This document shows, piece after piece, positions 38,375 to 47,476 of a stretch of 64,000 nucleotides of DNA (the stretch's first letter is position 1; every line of letters starts with the position of its first letter). Source of the stretch: Novipirellula aureliae (lineage in GTDB: Bacteria; Planctomycetota; Planctomycetia; Pirellulales; Pirellulaceae); contig NZ_SJPY01000002.1 of assembly GCF_007860185.1 (NCBI RefSeq), positions 403,775 to 467,774 on the forward strand. Reading direction: 5' to 3'. The notes beneath the pieces were generated by a model. That model had not been told where the DNA came from. It did no database searches and saw nothing but the letters and a program-made list of their open reading frames with translations. The position numbers and the translations under genes were made by a program.

Positions 38375-38863
38375 GAGTCTCGGGGAGACTCGGCTGCTGG
38401 GTTACGAGTCTCGGAGAGACTCGGCTACTGGGTTGCGAGGCTCGGGGAGACTCGGCGCTGGGTTACGAGTCTCGGAGAGACTCGGCTACTGGGTTACGAG
38501 TCTCGGAGAGACTCGGCTGCTGGGTTGCGAGGCTCGGGGAGACTCGGCGCTGGGTTGCGAGGCTCGGGGAGACTCGGCTGCTGGATTACGAGTCTCGGAG
38601 AGACTCGGCTACTGGGTTGCGAGTCTCGGGGAGACTCGGCGCTGGATTACGAGTCTCGGAGAGACTCGGCTACTGGGTTGCGAGTCTCGGGGAGACTCGG
38701 CTACTGGGTTGCGAGTCTCGGGGAGACTCGGCGCTGGGTTACGAGTCTCGGGGAGACTCGGCGCTGGGTTACGAGTCTCGGAGAGACTCGGCTACTGGGT
38801 TGCGAGTCTCGGGGAGACTCGGCGCTGGGTTACGAGTCTCGGAGAGACTCGGCTACTGGGTTG
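38375..38863. repeat. 16-copy tandem array of a 30/31-bp TCTCGGAGAGA repeat
   Basis: Sixteen contiguous units of 30 or 31 bp with no spacers, each GAGTCTCGG(A/G)GAGACTCGG then C(TA/TG/G)CTGG(G/A)TT(A/G)C. Sequence variants alternate along the array, as expected from unequal crossing over. Each unit contains a palindrome (GAGTCTC-GGAGAGACTC). The last 34 bases are also the 3' end of the 2-hydroxyacid dehydrogenase gene on the other strand. Absence of spacers rules out CRISPR. Confidence 0.95.
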
Positions 38864-39819
38864 AGCAAATTCTTTGGACGTTTTCCTGCACAGGCGGCCA
38901 AGCAGTTTTCGACAACCATGCTGCCCATCATCGTTCGGGTTGCGACCGTTCCACTACCCAAATGCGGTGTCAAGACGACGTTATCCATTCCAAGTAGCTC
39001 CGGTTCAATATTCGGTTCCTTTTCGAACACATCTAAACCGGCTCCCGCGATTTCGTTGTTTTGTAGAGCCTTTACTAACGCTTTTTCGTCAATAATTAAT
39101 CCACGAGCTGTATTGATCAGATAGGCGGAAGATCTCATCTTGGCAATTTTCTCGGCATCGATCAAGTGCTCCGTCTCGGGGCTGAGTGCCAAATGCAAGG
39201 AAACGAAATCGCTGTTTGATAGTACCTCATCGATTTCGGCATACTTGACCCCCAGCATTTCTTCGGTCCCCGCATCGAGCCGAGTTCGGTTCCAATAGAC
39301 GACTTCCATTCGAAACGCTTTCGCACGTTCTGCAACCGCGCGTCCGATTCGCCCCATACCGATAATCCCAAGTGTAGCGCCGGTAATATCAAGACCAAGC
39401 AACTGCAGCGGAGCCCAGCCTTTCCACTGGCCTGACCTCACCAACCGATCTCCTTCCGCAATACGTCTCGAAATGGCAAACATCAATGCCCAAGCTAAAT
39501 CCGCAGTCGTATCGGTCAAAACGTCAGGCGTATTGGTCACGGCAATCCCTAGCCGAGATGCAGCGTCGATATCGATATTGTTGTAACCAACCGCATAATT
39601 GGCAACGATTTTCAGGTCAGGATTGGCCGCTAAAACGTCGGCATCGATGGTATCGCTTAGAAAGCAAATCAGCCCATCGGCATTGCTGACGGCATCAACC
39701 AACTCCGTTTTGCTCAAATCGCGTCCGAGTGTATTGACAACCAAATTAGACTCGCTCTCCAAACGCAGCATGCATTCCGAGGGCAACGGACCTGTCAAAT
39801 AGACATTGGGTTTTCGCAT
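38830..39819 (-). CDS. D-2-hydroxyacid dehydrogenase (glyoxylate/hydroxypyruvate reductase type)
   Basis: 329 residues from ATG 39819 (MRKPNVYLTG); the longer open frame upstream has no homology. Uses NAD(P)H to reduce 2-oxoacids such as glyoxylate or hydroxypyruvate. Marks: VGYNNIDIDAASRLGIAVTN, the dinucleotide motif TLGIIGMGRIGRAVAERAKA (about residues 145-164), the arginine in LINTARGLIIDE, the Glu in AGLDVFEKEP, and the catalytic His in LTPHLGSGT. The last about 10 codons (VAESLRDS) are written by the tandem array, so the array has replaced or extended the original end. Confidence 0.9.
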   Translation of the reverse strand: MRKPNVYLTGPLPSECMLRLESESNLVVNTLGRDLSKTELVDAVSNADGLICFLSDTIDADVLAANPDLKIVANYAVGYNNIDIDAASRLGIAVTNTPDVLTDTTADLAWALMFAISRRIAEGDRLVRSGQWKGWAPLQLLGLDITGATLGIIGMGRIGRAVAERAKAFRMEVVYWNRTRLDAGTEEMLGVKYAEIDEVLSNSDFVSLHLALSPETEHLIDAEKIAKMRSSAYLINTARGLIIDEKALVKALQNNEIAGAGLDVFEKEPNIEPELLGMDNVVLTPHLGSGTVATRTMMGSMVVENCLAACAGKRPKNLLNPVAESLRDS

Positions 39820-40416
39820 CGTAGGTCTCTTCAAAGGTTTTTCAGGCTGGGGATGCCCCCAACCTCGATCGTGTTCACGTGAAAGTAGGATTGATTGTAG
39901 CTCAGAACCGGTTGCCAATGCGGGTTGAGGGAAGTCTCGTCCTCCTGTTTCGTCCCGATGGACCTCGATCCACATGCTAACCACCACTCTTGGAAGCTAG
40001 CCCGGATTATTCATTAGCCGTTTTGGCGATAGCGGCCTGCTGATTTAGTCGGTTTGACTCGACTTATTGTTTAACGCCAAGCCATAGGCGACCGCTTACG
40101 GAAAAGCTGACGCCTTCGGCTAAGCGTTAAACGATTAAATCAGCAGGCCGATAGCCACGGCTGCGTGATTTGTCGTGTGAACCGTGGCTAACGGGCTGTC
40201 GATTTAATCGGTTTGACTCGACTTATTGTTTAACGCCAAGCCATAGGCGACCGCTTATGGAAAAGCTGACGCCTTCGGCTAAGCGTTAAACGATTAAATC
40301 GACAGCCCGATAACGCCAAAACGGCTAATGCGCAGACTGTTTTTCGACCAATGAACGTAAACGCTTGAAGGCGTAGACGTTAGCAAAACAATTTGCAAGC
40401 CCATGAATCATCCGGG
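39820..40416. other. Spacer mostly occupied by repeat element copy B
   Basis: No gene. The part 39820-39996 holds the dehydrogenase promoter side; the rest is the MITE-like element 39997-40420. Confidence 0.65.
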
Positions 40417-40420
40417 CTAG
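39997..40420. repeat. MITE-like palindromic element, copy B (double core)
   Basis: About 424 bp bounded by CTAG on both sides. Terminal repeats CTAGCCCGGATTATTCATTA at the left and ATGAATCATCCGGGCTAG at the right. It contains two 64-bp cores in the same orientation (40069-40132 and 40228-40291, one base different), each inside its own longer palindrome with arms GCCTGCTGATTTA/TAAATCAGCAGGC and GGGCTGTCGATTTAATCG/CGATTAAATCGACAGCCC. The stop codon of the RND permease (TAG, 40417-40419) lies inside the right-hand CTAG. Confidence 0.88.
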
Positions 40421-43400
40421 GCGGCATGGCGGGCGAAGCGACGCAGAACGACGTAGAAGACGGGTGTTAGAAACAATCCGAAAAGAGTCACTCCAATCAT
40501 TCCTGTAAAGACCGCTGTTCCCAAGGCGCGGCGCATTTCCGATCCGGCACCGGTCGCGATGACCAGCGGGAGGACGCCAAGGATAAACGCGATGGAAGTC
40601 ATCAAAATAGGACGCAGCCGAAGTTTTGCAGCTGCGACAGCTGCGTCAAAACGATTCTTCCCTTGATCCTCTTCCGATTTGGCAAATTCAACAATCAGAA
40701 TCGCATTCTTGCACGCCAATGCAACGAGCACCACAAAGCCGATCTGCGTCAAAATATTGTTGTCCATTCCCATCAACCATACACCGCCGATCGCAAACAG
40801 CAGCCCCATTGGTACGATCATGATCACGGCCATAGGCAAAAGCCAACTTTCGTATTGGGCCGACAACGCTAGAAAGACGAACAACACGCACAAGGGGAAA
40901 ATAAACAAGGCCGTATTGCCTGCCTTCTTCTCTTGGTAAGACAGATCGGTCCACTCATAACCAAAACCATCGGGCAACTGTTCCGACATGATTTGCTCCA
41001 TCGTCTTCATCGCTTGGCCTGTTGTGTAGCCAGGCAACAATGCTCCGCTGATGTCCGCAGCGGGGTACAAGTTGTACCGTACGACCCGATCGGGAGCCGT
41101 GATGCGTTTCATTTGCAAGATCGATCCAAGCGGCACGCTTTTTCCGGAAGTACTGCGTGTACGAAGCTGTAGAACGTCTTCAGGATTGTTGCGGTACTGT
41201 GCATCGGCTTGGGCAGTAACACGATAGGTACGCCCTAAATAATTGAAGTCATTGACATAGACGCTGCCGAGTGCTGTTTGAAGCGTATCAAACACGCTGC
41301 TCAAGGGAACACCGAGTTTTTGGGATCGCGTTCGATCGACATCGGCAAACAATTGAGGCGTATTGTTACGGAACATCGAATAGACCATCGCCATCCCTGG
41401 CTGAGTCATCGCCTTACCCGTAATTTGGTTTGCCACCGCTTGCAACTGATCGAGTCCCGCACCACTGCGGTCTTGGACCTGCATTTTGAAACCGCCGCCA
41501 GTTCCAATCCCTGGTACCGGAGGTGGCGGAATCACCAAGACACTTGCCTCTTTGATCGCAGCAGACTTTTTCCGTAGTTCCGCCAAAATCCAATCGGAAG
41601 ATTGCCCCTTTTCGGCGCGCTGACGTGAATCAGCAAGGGTCGCAAATACAGCGGCGGCATTGGAACTACTCGCGCGAGTGGCACCACTAAAACCAACCAC
41701 CGATACCGCATGCGCAACCCCTGGTGTGTCAAGTGCAATCTCCTTGAGTTTGCTGGCCACCGCGTTACTGCGGTCTAACGATGCACCGGGAGGCAACTCG
41801 ACACTAATGACCACATAGCCTTGATCCTGCATCGGAATAAAACCCGTCGGCACGTTTGAGAACCCAAACCATGTCAATACGAGAAGCCCCATGTAGGCGA
41901 TCATGCCGATAAAACCGACTCGAACCAAACGACCGACCATGCTCGTGTAAACATTGCGACTGGCTTCGAAGGCGGCATTGAAGCTGGCAAAAAACCATCG
42001 TCTTGGTGTGGCGAGGATGTAGTGAATTTTCCCGAACCACGACCGTTCTTTCAACGGGACGAACTGCTTCGGATCATTTTTCGGACGTAGAAAGATGGCA
42101 CACATCGCTGGGCTGAGTGTCAGTGAAACGATCAACGACAACGTTGTCGAAACGGCAATCGTTATCGCAAATTGGCGATAGAATTGACCGCTAATTCCTG
42201 GCAAGAACGCGGTCGGAACGAAGACGGCGATCAACACCAACGTCGCGGCGACCAATGCCGAGCCAACCTCTTCCATCGTCTTGCGTGCCGCGTCGCGAGG
42301 TGAGAGGCCTTGTTCCATCCAATGTTCGACACTCTCTACGACCACGATCGCATCGTCGACAACGATACCGATCGCCAATACCAAACCGAAAAGCGACAAG
42401 TTGTTGAGGCTAAAACCGAGTGCATACATGGCCGCTAAGCTGCCGATGAGGGAGACGGGAATCGCCACGACGGGAACGATCGTCGCTCGCCAAGATTGCA
42501 GAAAGAGATAGACCGACAAGACTACCAAGATCGTCGCTTCGAGTAACGTGCGGAATACCGCCGCGATCGATTCTTCGACAAACTCGGTCGGATTGTAGGC
42601 AATTGCATGAACCATCCCTTTGGGAAAATCCTCGCTGAGTTCATCCATCAAATTGACCAAGTTGGCAGCAGTATCGACGGCATTGGAACCAGGTCTCTGA
42701 AACACGGCGATCCCTATCGCTTCGCGGCCATCGAGATAGCTGCCCGACGAATAGCTTTGCGCCCCCAGCTCAATTCGGGCTACATCTCTCAATCGCACCA
42801 ATCGACCTTCACTGTCTGATTTCACAATGATCTCAGCGAATTCTTCCGGCGTTTCCAATCTGCCTTGCGTACTGATGTTGAGTTGAAAAGCAGTTTGCAG
42901 ACCCCTGTTGGGCGGTTGGCCGACCACTCCCGCAGCCACTTGCACGTTCTGTTCACGCAGCGCCGATGTCACGTCGCCCGTCGTCATGTTGAGCGTGGCC
43001 AGGCGATCGGTGTCGAGCCAAATACGCATACTGTATTCGCGAGCACCGAAAATTTGTACGTTGCCCACGCCGTCTTGCCGAGCCAACACGTCTTTGATAC
43101 GCAGCAACACGTAGTTGCTGATGTAGAGTGCATCCCGAGAATCATCAGGTGAAAACAGATGGATGACCATCAGAATATCGGGTGAACTCTTTTGAGTCGT
43201 CACACCGACTTGGCGAACTTCGGCGGGCAATCGTGGTTCCGCCAAAGCAACGCGGTTTTGCACGAGGACTTGAGCCTCATCGAGATCGGTTCCCTGCTCG
43301 AACGTGATCGTCAACTGCATCGCACCATCCGACGTCGATGATGATTCCATGTACAACATGTCATCCACGCCATTGATCTCTTGTTCGAGTGGCGTAGCAA

Positions 43401-43578
43401 CGGTCTCGGCGATCGTTTCCGCCGTCGCACCGCTATAGGTAGCACGGACGACCACCGTCGGCAACGTGATATCGGGATACTGGGAAACGGGCAAATTGAA
43501 ATAGGAAAGCACACCGACGATCACAATCACCAGTGAAATAACGGTCGCAAAAATGGGGCGGTCGATGAAATACTTCAT
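40417..43578 (-). CDS. RND multidrug efflux permease (HAE1/AcrB family)
   Basis: 1053 residues, a full-length proton-driven inner membrane pump. The start is typical: MKYFIDRPIFATVISLVIVI. Helix 4 has AIGIVVDDAIVVVESVEHWM with the two aspartates used in proton transfer, and the second half has VGIVLA-type helix packing around VALACKNAILIVEFAKSEED with the conserved lysine. Two large outside loops carry the porter domain. Its start overlaps the end of the adaptor gene by 4 bases (ATGA), and both lie behind the NemR-like repressor gene. An outer membrane channel gene is not present. Its stop codon sits in the terminal repeat of element copy B. Confidence 0.95.
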   Translation of the reverse strand: MKYFIDRPIFATVISLVIVIVGVLSYFNLPVSQYPDITLPTVVVRATYSGATAETIAETVATPLEQEINGVDDMLYMESSSTSDGAMQLTITFEQGTDLDEAQVLVQNRVALAEPRLPAEVRQVGVTTQKSSPDILMVIHLFSPDDSRDALYISNYVLLRIKDVLARQDGVGNVQIFGAREYSMRIWLDTDRLATLNMTTGDVTSALREQNVQVAAGVVGQPPNRGLQTAFQLNISTQGRLETPEEFAEIIVKSDSEGRLVRLRDVARIELGAQSYSSGSYLDGREAIGIAVFQRPGSNAVDTAANLVNLMDELSEDFPKGMVHAIAYNPTEFVEESIAAVFRTLLEATILVVLSVYLFLQSWRATIVPVVAIPVSLIGSLAAMYALGFSLNNLSLFGLVLAIGIVVDDAIVVVESVEHWMEQGLSPRDAARKTMEEVGSALVAATLVLIAVFVPTAFLPGISGQFYRQFAITIAVSTTLSLIVSLTLSPAMCAIFLRPKNDPKQFVPLKERSWFGKIHYILATPRRWFFASFNAAFEASRNVYTSMVGRLVRVGFIGMIAYMGLLVLTWFGFSNVPTGFIPMQDQGYVVISVELPPGASLDRSNAVASKLKEIALDTPGVAHAVSVVGFSGATRASSSNAAAVFATLADSRQRAEKGQSSDWILAELRKKSAAIKEASVLVIPPPPVPGIGTGGGFKMQVQDRSGAGLDQLQAVANQITGKAMTQPGMAMVYSMFRNNTPQLFADVDRTRSQKLGVPLSSVFDTLQTALGSVYVNDFNYLGRTYRVTAQADAQYRNNPEDVLQLRTRSTSGKSVPLGSILQMKRITAPDRVVRYNLYPAADISGALLPGYTTGQAMKTMEQIMSEQLPDGFGYEWTDLSYQEKKAGNTALFIFPLCVLFVFLALSAQYESWLLPMAVIMIVPMGLLFAIGGVWLMGMDNNILTQIGFVVLVALACKNAILIVEFAKSEEDQGKNRFDAAVAAAKLRLRPILMTSIAFILGVLPLVIATGAGSEMRRALGTAVFTGMIGVTLFGLFLTPVFYVVLRRFARHAA

Positions 43579-44975
43579 GGTGCGACGTCGCCTCCGGTGA
43601 ATGGATCTTCCTCGGCTTCGATTGTTACTGGTTCAGGATCCAACGGCATGCCAAGACGAACGCGTTGAAGCCCGACGACGACGACACGATCGGTGGGCTC
43701 AATACCATTACGTATCACTCGCAGTCCTAGAGCCAATGGCCCGGTTTCGACCACTTTTCGAATCGCTTGGTTGTCTTCACTCAGCACATAAACGAACTGT
43801 TCGGTTTGGTCGGTGCCGATTGCCGAGTCCGGAACCAATAGCGTTTTGAATGGTTTGGTCTTCGCAATTTGGAGTTTGCCGAACATACCGGGAGTCAAGA
43901 AGTGATCCTTGTTGGAAAACTCGGCGCGAGCGGTCATCGTCGCAGTTCCTTCGTCAAAGCGGTTGTCAACAAAGTCAATGTAGCCGCGACGGGAAAAGGA
44001 GTCTTCGTCGGCCAGTGATAGAAACACGGGATAACGAGCATCGCGAGCACTAACGCGGACACCCCCTTGGCTAAGTCGCTGGAGCCTCAGCACCTGTTGC
44101 TCACTGGCGTCGAAAACAAAGTAGATGGGATCGAGCGATACAATGGTGGTCAACAGCGTCGATTGTTGAGACCCACCGCTAATCAGGTTTCCTTCGGTAA
44201 CATAGCGACGACTAATTCGTCCTGAAATTGGAGCTTTGATATTGGTGTATTCCAAATTCAACGCCGCTTCGTTCTTAGCTGCCTTGGAAGTTGCGATCGA
44301 CGCGGCCGCGGTTGCGATCGACGCATTGGCCAAGGCGATCGAGGCATCCGCTGATTCTACACCCGCTTGAGCTTTCAAGAACACGCTGCGAGCTTGCTCG
44401 AGATCGGATTCCGAAGCAGCATTACGAGCGTTCAACTCTTTGTAACGATTGTACTGAGTCCTAGCATATTCGATTTCTGCCAACATGCTTTCCTTCGACG
44501 CTCTCGCTTGAGCGAGCTGCGCTTTGGATTGTTCGAACCGAGCCTCGGCTTCTTCAATCGCCGCTTCGGCCATCCTCACCTCAGCTTCAAAAGGTCTTGG
44601 ATCGACGATAAAAAGCAGGTCCTCTTCATTAACGAATTGACCTTCCTCGAAGTGAACCGAATCGAGATAGCCGCCGACGCGCGAGCGGACTTCGACCAGG
44701 TTCACCGCTTCTAGTCGCCCTGTAAAAGTGTCCCATTCAACGATCTCTTTTTCGACGGGCAGAGCAACGGAGACCGATGGCGGCGGCGGAGTGGGAGGCG
44801 GTCCGGTTTGCTTGGCTTGACAGCCGCCAATGAAGCAAATGCATAGTCCAATGCACAGAACGATGCACCTTCCAGGGCATTTCCCAGTGCATTTCCCAGG
44901 GCATTTCCCAGGGCACCGCAAACGCGTCACCGCCAAGCGAGCGAGAATATCGTCGTACGTGAATCGTTTTTTCAT
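43575..44975 (-). CDS. RND efflux adaptor (membrane fusion) lipoprotein, Cys-rich N-terminus
   Basis: 466 residues from ATG 44975. Mature part: VEWDTFTGRLEAVNLVEVRS, SRVGGYLDSVHFEEGQFVN (first lipoyl half), a coiled-coil hairpin (about 135-215) rich in Ala and Glu, YTNIKAPISGRISRRYVTEG (second lipoyl half), then beta-barrel and membrane-proximal domains. A lipobox is seen as CFIGGCQA, so it is probably lipid-anchored. Before it, four Cys-Pro-Gly-Lys-like units (CPGKCPGKCTGKCPGRC) come from a 12-bp DNA repeat at 44873-44916; this is unusual for a signal peptide. A start after the repeat is not available in frame. Confidence 0.88.
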   Translation of the reverse strand: MKKRFTYDDILARLAVTRLRCPGKCPGKCTGKCPGRCIVLCIGLCICFIGGCQAKQTGPPPTPPPPSVSVALPVEKEIVEWDTFTGRLEAVNLVEVRSRVGGYLDSVHFEEGQFVNEEDLLFIVDPRPFEAEVRMAEAAIEEAEARFEQSKAQLAQARASKESMLAEIEYARTQYNRYKELNARNAASESDLEQARSVFLKAQAGVESADASIALANASIATAAASIATSKAAKNEAALNLEYTNIKAPISGRISRRYVTEGNLISGGSQQSTLLTTIVSLDPIYFVFDASEQQVLRLQRLSQGGVRVSARDARYPVFLSLADEDSFSRRGYIDFVDNRFDEGTATMTARAEFSNKDHFLTPGMFGKLQIAKTKPFKTLLVPDSAIGTDQTEQFVYVLSEDNQAIRKVVETGPLALGLRVIRNGIEPTDRVVVVGLQRVRLGMPLDPEPVTIEAEEDPFTGGDVAP

Positions 44976-45016
44976 AAAGGTCGCATGGAGTTAAAATCAT
45001 GTGGGTGATGATACGA

Positions 45017-45625
45017 CTACTGGAGCAGCCGTCTGGACAAGCAAAGCGCGGTTTCGAATGATGTTCCATCTTGGCGAAGTTTTTCAAGCAAGCTAGCTCC
45101 AAGCCAAACTTCATAAAGGCACTCGGCCAACTGTGTAGAAGATTGGTCACTCGTGATCGAACCGTCGGTGAACCCTTTGTCAATAATCGCTGCCAACCGC
45201 GAAATCAATTCGCTCGTTCCCCGATGCAAGGCTTCCCGCATTTCAACCGACAAATCCGCGATTTCAGCGCTCAATTTGACCACCAAACAGCGTGCTTCGG
45301 GCGGTGCGTCGGCGCTAACAATATCGCCGCTTTGCGTTTCAATCCAATCGGTGAAATAGTCTAGCAATTGCTGGGCCACTGTCCCCTTGGAAGAATCGAG
45401 TAACGCATCAAGCGTTTGAGCATACTCCTCAATGTACTCGGTGATCACGATGCAGCCGAAATGCTCTTTTGACTTAAAGTAGTGATAGAACGAGCCTTTC
45501 GGGACATCCGCGACCCGCAACAATTCGGCGAGGCCGAGCGCGGTGAAGCCCTTTTGGGCGATCGCGATGCGTCCCGTGCGAAGAATATGGTTGCGGGTTT
45601 CGGAGTGTTTGGCGTTCATGTCCAT
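45017..45625 (-). CDS. TetR-family repressor, NemR-like
   Basis: 202 residues from ATG 45625. The N-terminal helix-turn-helix (about residues 10-57) reads ILRTGRIAIAQKGFTALGLA then DVPKGSFYHYFKSKEHFG, very close to NemR. The sensor half has RCLVVKLSAEIADLSVEMRE, where Cys113 falls at the place of the reactive cysteine of NemR, and LYEVWLGASLLEKL near the end. NemR senses reactive electrophiles such as quinones, aldehydes and bleach through that cysteine. Its gene lies 41 bases upstream of the adaptor gene in the same direction, so it probably represses its own efflux operon and lets go when electrophiles modify the cysteine. Confidence 0.85.
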   Translation of the reverse strand: MDMNAKHSETRNHILRTGRIAIAQKGFTALGLAELLRVADVPKGSFYHYFKSKEHFGCIVITEYIEEYAQTLDALLDSSKGTVAQQLLDYFTDWIETQSGDIVSADAPPEARCLVVKLSAEIADLSVEMREALHRGTSELISRLAAIIDKGFTDGSITSDQSSTQLAECLYEVWLGASLLEKLRQDGTSFETALCLSRRLLQ

Positions 45626-45643
45626 AGAGTATCACCAAATTAG

Positions 45644-45662
45644 CGACTGAGTAGACCAGTCG
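45644..45662. promoter_or_regulatory. Candidate operator of the NemR-like repressor
   Basis: CGACTGAGTAGACCAGTCG has 6-bp inverted arms around 7 bases and lies 18 bases before the repressor start. It contains TAGACC (45652-45657), the half-site I associate with NemR operators. No footprint data; position and symmetry are the support. Confidence 0.4.
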
Positions 45663-45866
45663 TCTCCTTGAAGACATTGAAAGGTTCTAACTGCGACAAT
45701 CCCCCCATGCTGTAATCGGATCGCTCACCCGAAGTGATGCCAACGTGCGAAAAAGATGACTTTTTGTGTGGTGGAAACGGCCTCTCCGATCTTTGTGACG
45801 TAGGTTTGAATTGCCAACAGGTCCATGCGTCAAATTGTCATGTAAATCCACATTCCTTTGCCCACC

Positions 45867-46259
45867 ATGAAATATCGAACTCAGTCTCGCGGTGTTGCAG
45901 TGCTGGAGCTAGCGATATGCCTACCCATTCTGCTGACGTTAACGTTTGCAACGATTGAGGTATGCACCATGCTGCATCTGCGTCAAAAGATCAAAGTTGC
46001 TGCCTACGAAGGTGCTCGCGTTGGCATCACTCCCGAGTCGACCTCCTCGAAGGTTAGTTATCACTGTGAAACATTGCTCGACAGTCAATCGGTCTATGGT
46101 TACACGATATCGATGCAGCCATCGAATCCCAAAGACTTGCAAGAAGGGGACTATTTTCGGGTGACCGTGGATGCTGCCTTTGCACCAAATTCATTGGTTG
46201 GGGATTGGATCTATAGCAGTAAAACATTATCCGAAACGGTTTCATTAAAAGCGGAATAG
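45867..46259 (+). CDS. TadE-like pseudopilin-family membrane protein
   Basis: 130 residues from ATG 45867. The N-terminus is the TadE pattern: RGVAVLELAICLPILLTLTF, with a Glu in the first turn of the helix (about residues 11-32), then QKIKVAAYEGARVGI and a beta-rich outside domain. TadE proteins are minor pilins of Flp/Tad secretion systems and are widespread in planctomycetes. It is followed after two bases by a VWA/TadG-like gene and then another TadE, forming a three-gene cluster without the TadA ATPase or TadB/C. Confidence 0.82.
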   Translation: MKYRTQSRGVAVLELAICLPILLTLTFATIEVCTMLHLRQKIKVAAYEGARVGITPESTSSKVSYHCETLLDSQSVYGYTISMQPSNPKDLQEGDYFRVTVDAAFAPNSLVGDWIYSSKTLSETVSLKAE

Positions 46260-46261
46260 AT

Positions 46262-47416
46262 ATGTCCCATCGCAACAATCGCGTCTGGAAAGGCGTCGAA
46301 GGCCAACCCCATGGATCCGTCAACCGATGCGGGTCGACGATGGTTTTGATCGCCGTGTTGTTACCCGTTCTTTTTGGGTTGGCAGCTTTCGCGATCAATA
46401 TCGCTTACATGGAATCGCTCAATACAGACGTCCAAGTAACGATCGACGCAGCGGCTCGTGCGGCGGGACGTGAGTATGTCTTGACAGGGTCTGAGGCGAA
46501 GGCACTTTTAGCAGCTCAAGAAGCGGCGACGGAGAATCCTGTTGCAGGTCAAGTGTTGACGCTCAAGGCCAGTGACTTGCAGTTCGGAAAAAGCACAAGA
46601 AGCTCGGTCGACCAGCCGTACGCGTTCACGCCCGCAGAAAAAGGGAACGCCGTTCGAATTACGAGCGAAAGCCTAGCCGATGGAACAGGCAACACCATAC
46701 CGGCATTGTTTCCAATTTTCGGCAACACGTTCAATGTGCGCGTCCGGCAAAGCGCAACAAGCACGCAGTCGACGTTTGACATCGCACTGGTCATCGACCG
46801 AAGTGGCTCGATGGCTTTCGCAGCGGACGAGGTTTCGGATCCTGATGTTCCTCCCGCCACGGCACCCGTTGGATGGGATTTCGGAGATCCGGTTCCCACC
46901 AATGCGCGTTGGCTCGACTTAATTGCTGCCGTCAAGACATTCAACCAAATGCTCGAAGACTCTCCACAAGACGAATTGCTCGCCCTGGCAACTTATAGCA
47001 CCTATGCAAACGTCGATCTTGAACTAACCGACGACTACAACCAAATCACAGACATTCTCAGTCAAGCATCGATCAACGGAGTCCAAGGGGGCACCAACAT
47101 TGGTGATGGAATTTATGCGGGACGCTGGGCAGCGACGAAATCAGACAACTGTCGTTCCTACGCATCGAAAGTGATCGTCTTGATGACCGATGGAAATCAC
47201 AACTATGGATCGAATCCGTATTGGGCCGCCAAGATGGCTGCGAAATCGGGCGTCACCGTATTCACAATCACGTTCAGCGACGAAGCCAATCAGTCGGCGA
47301 TGCAAACGGTCGCCGAAAACGCAGCCGGAAAGCACTTTCACGCGTCCGATGCATTGCAATTGAAGGAAGCGTTCCGCGATATCGCCCGCAATTTACCCTC
47401 GCTTATTACAGAGTAA
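46262..47416 (+). CDS. TadG-like membrane protein with von Willebrand factor A domain
   Basis: 384 residues from ATG 46262. The N-terminal TadG-type helix is STMVLIAVLLPVLFGLAAFA (about 25-45), followed by NIAYMESLNTDVQVTIDAAA and ARAAGREYV, the usual TadG sequence. The VWA domain starts at about 172 with FDIALVIDRSGSMAF (the DxSxS metal site), has GGTNIGDGIYAGRW as the second metal-binding segment, and VIVLMTDGNHN. The domain binds protein partners through a divalent metal. It lies in an operon with two TadE genes, probably forming part of a surface or pilus assembly. Confidence 0.85.
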   Translation: MSHRNNRVWKGVEGQPHGSVNRCGSTMVLIAVLLPVLFGLAAFAINIAYMESLNTDVQVTIDAAARAAGREYVLTGSEAKALLAAQEAATENPVAGQVLTLKASDLQFGKSTRSSVDQPYAFTPAEKGNAVRITSESLADGTGNTIPALFPIFGNTFNVRVRQSATSTQSTFDIALVIDRSGSMAFAADEVSDPDVPPATAPVGWDFGDPVPTNARWLDLIAAVKTFNQMLEDSPQDELLALATYSTYANVDLELTDDYNQITDILSQASINGVQGGTNIGDGIYAGRWAATKSDNCRSYASKVIVLMTDGNHNYGSNPYWAAKMAAKSGVTVFTITFSDEANQSAMQTVAENAAGKHFHASDALQLKEAFRDIARNLPSLITE

Positions 47417-47476
47417 GTGACCCCTCGTATCCTTATCATCCATTGCTATTCCATGCCGATCATCCGTAGGGATCTA

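Noticed and set aside
38375-38863. CRISPR array
   Set aside because: Units are contiguous with no spacers, and no cas genes are present.
38433-39124. Plus-strand open frames rich in Gly, Glu and Arg over the tandem array
   Set aside because: Produced by the 30/31-bp repeat and by the opposite strand of the dehydrogenase gene; no plausible start or homology.
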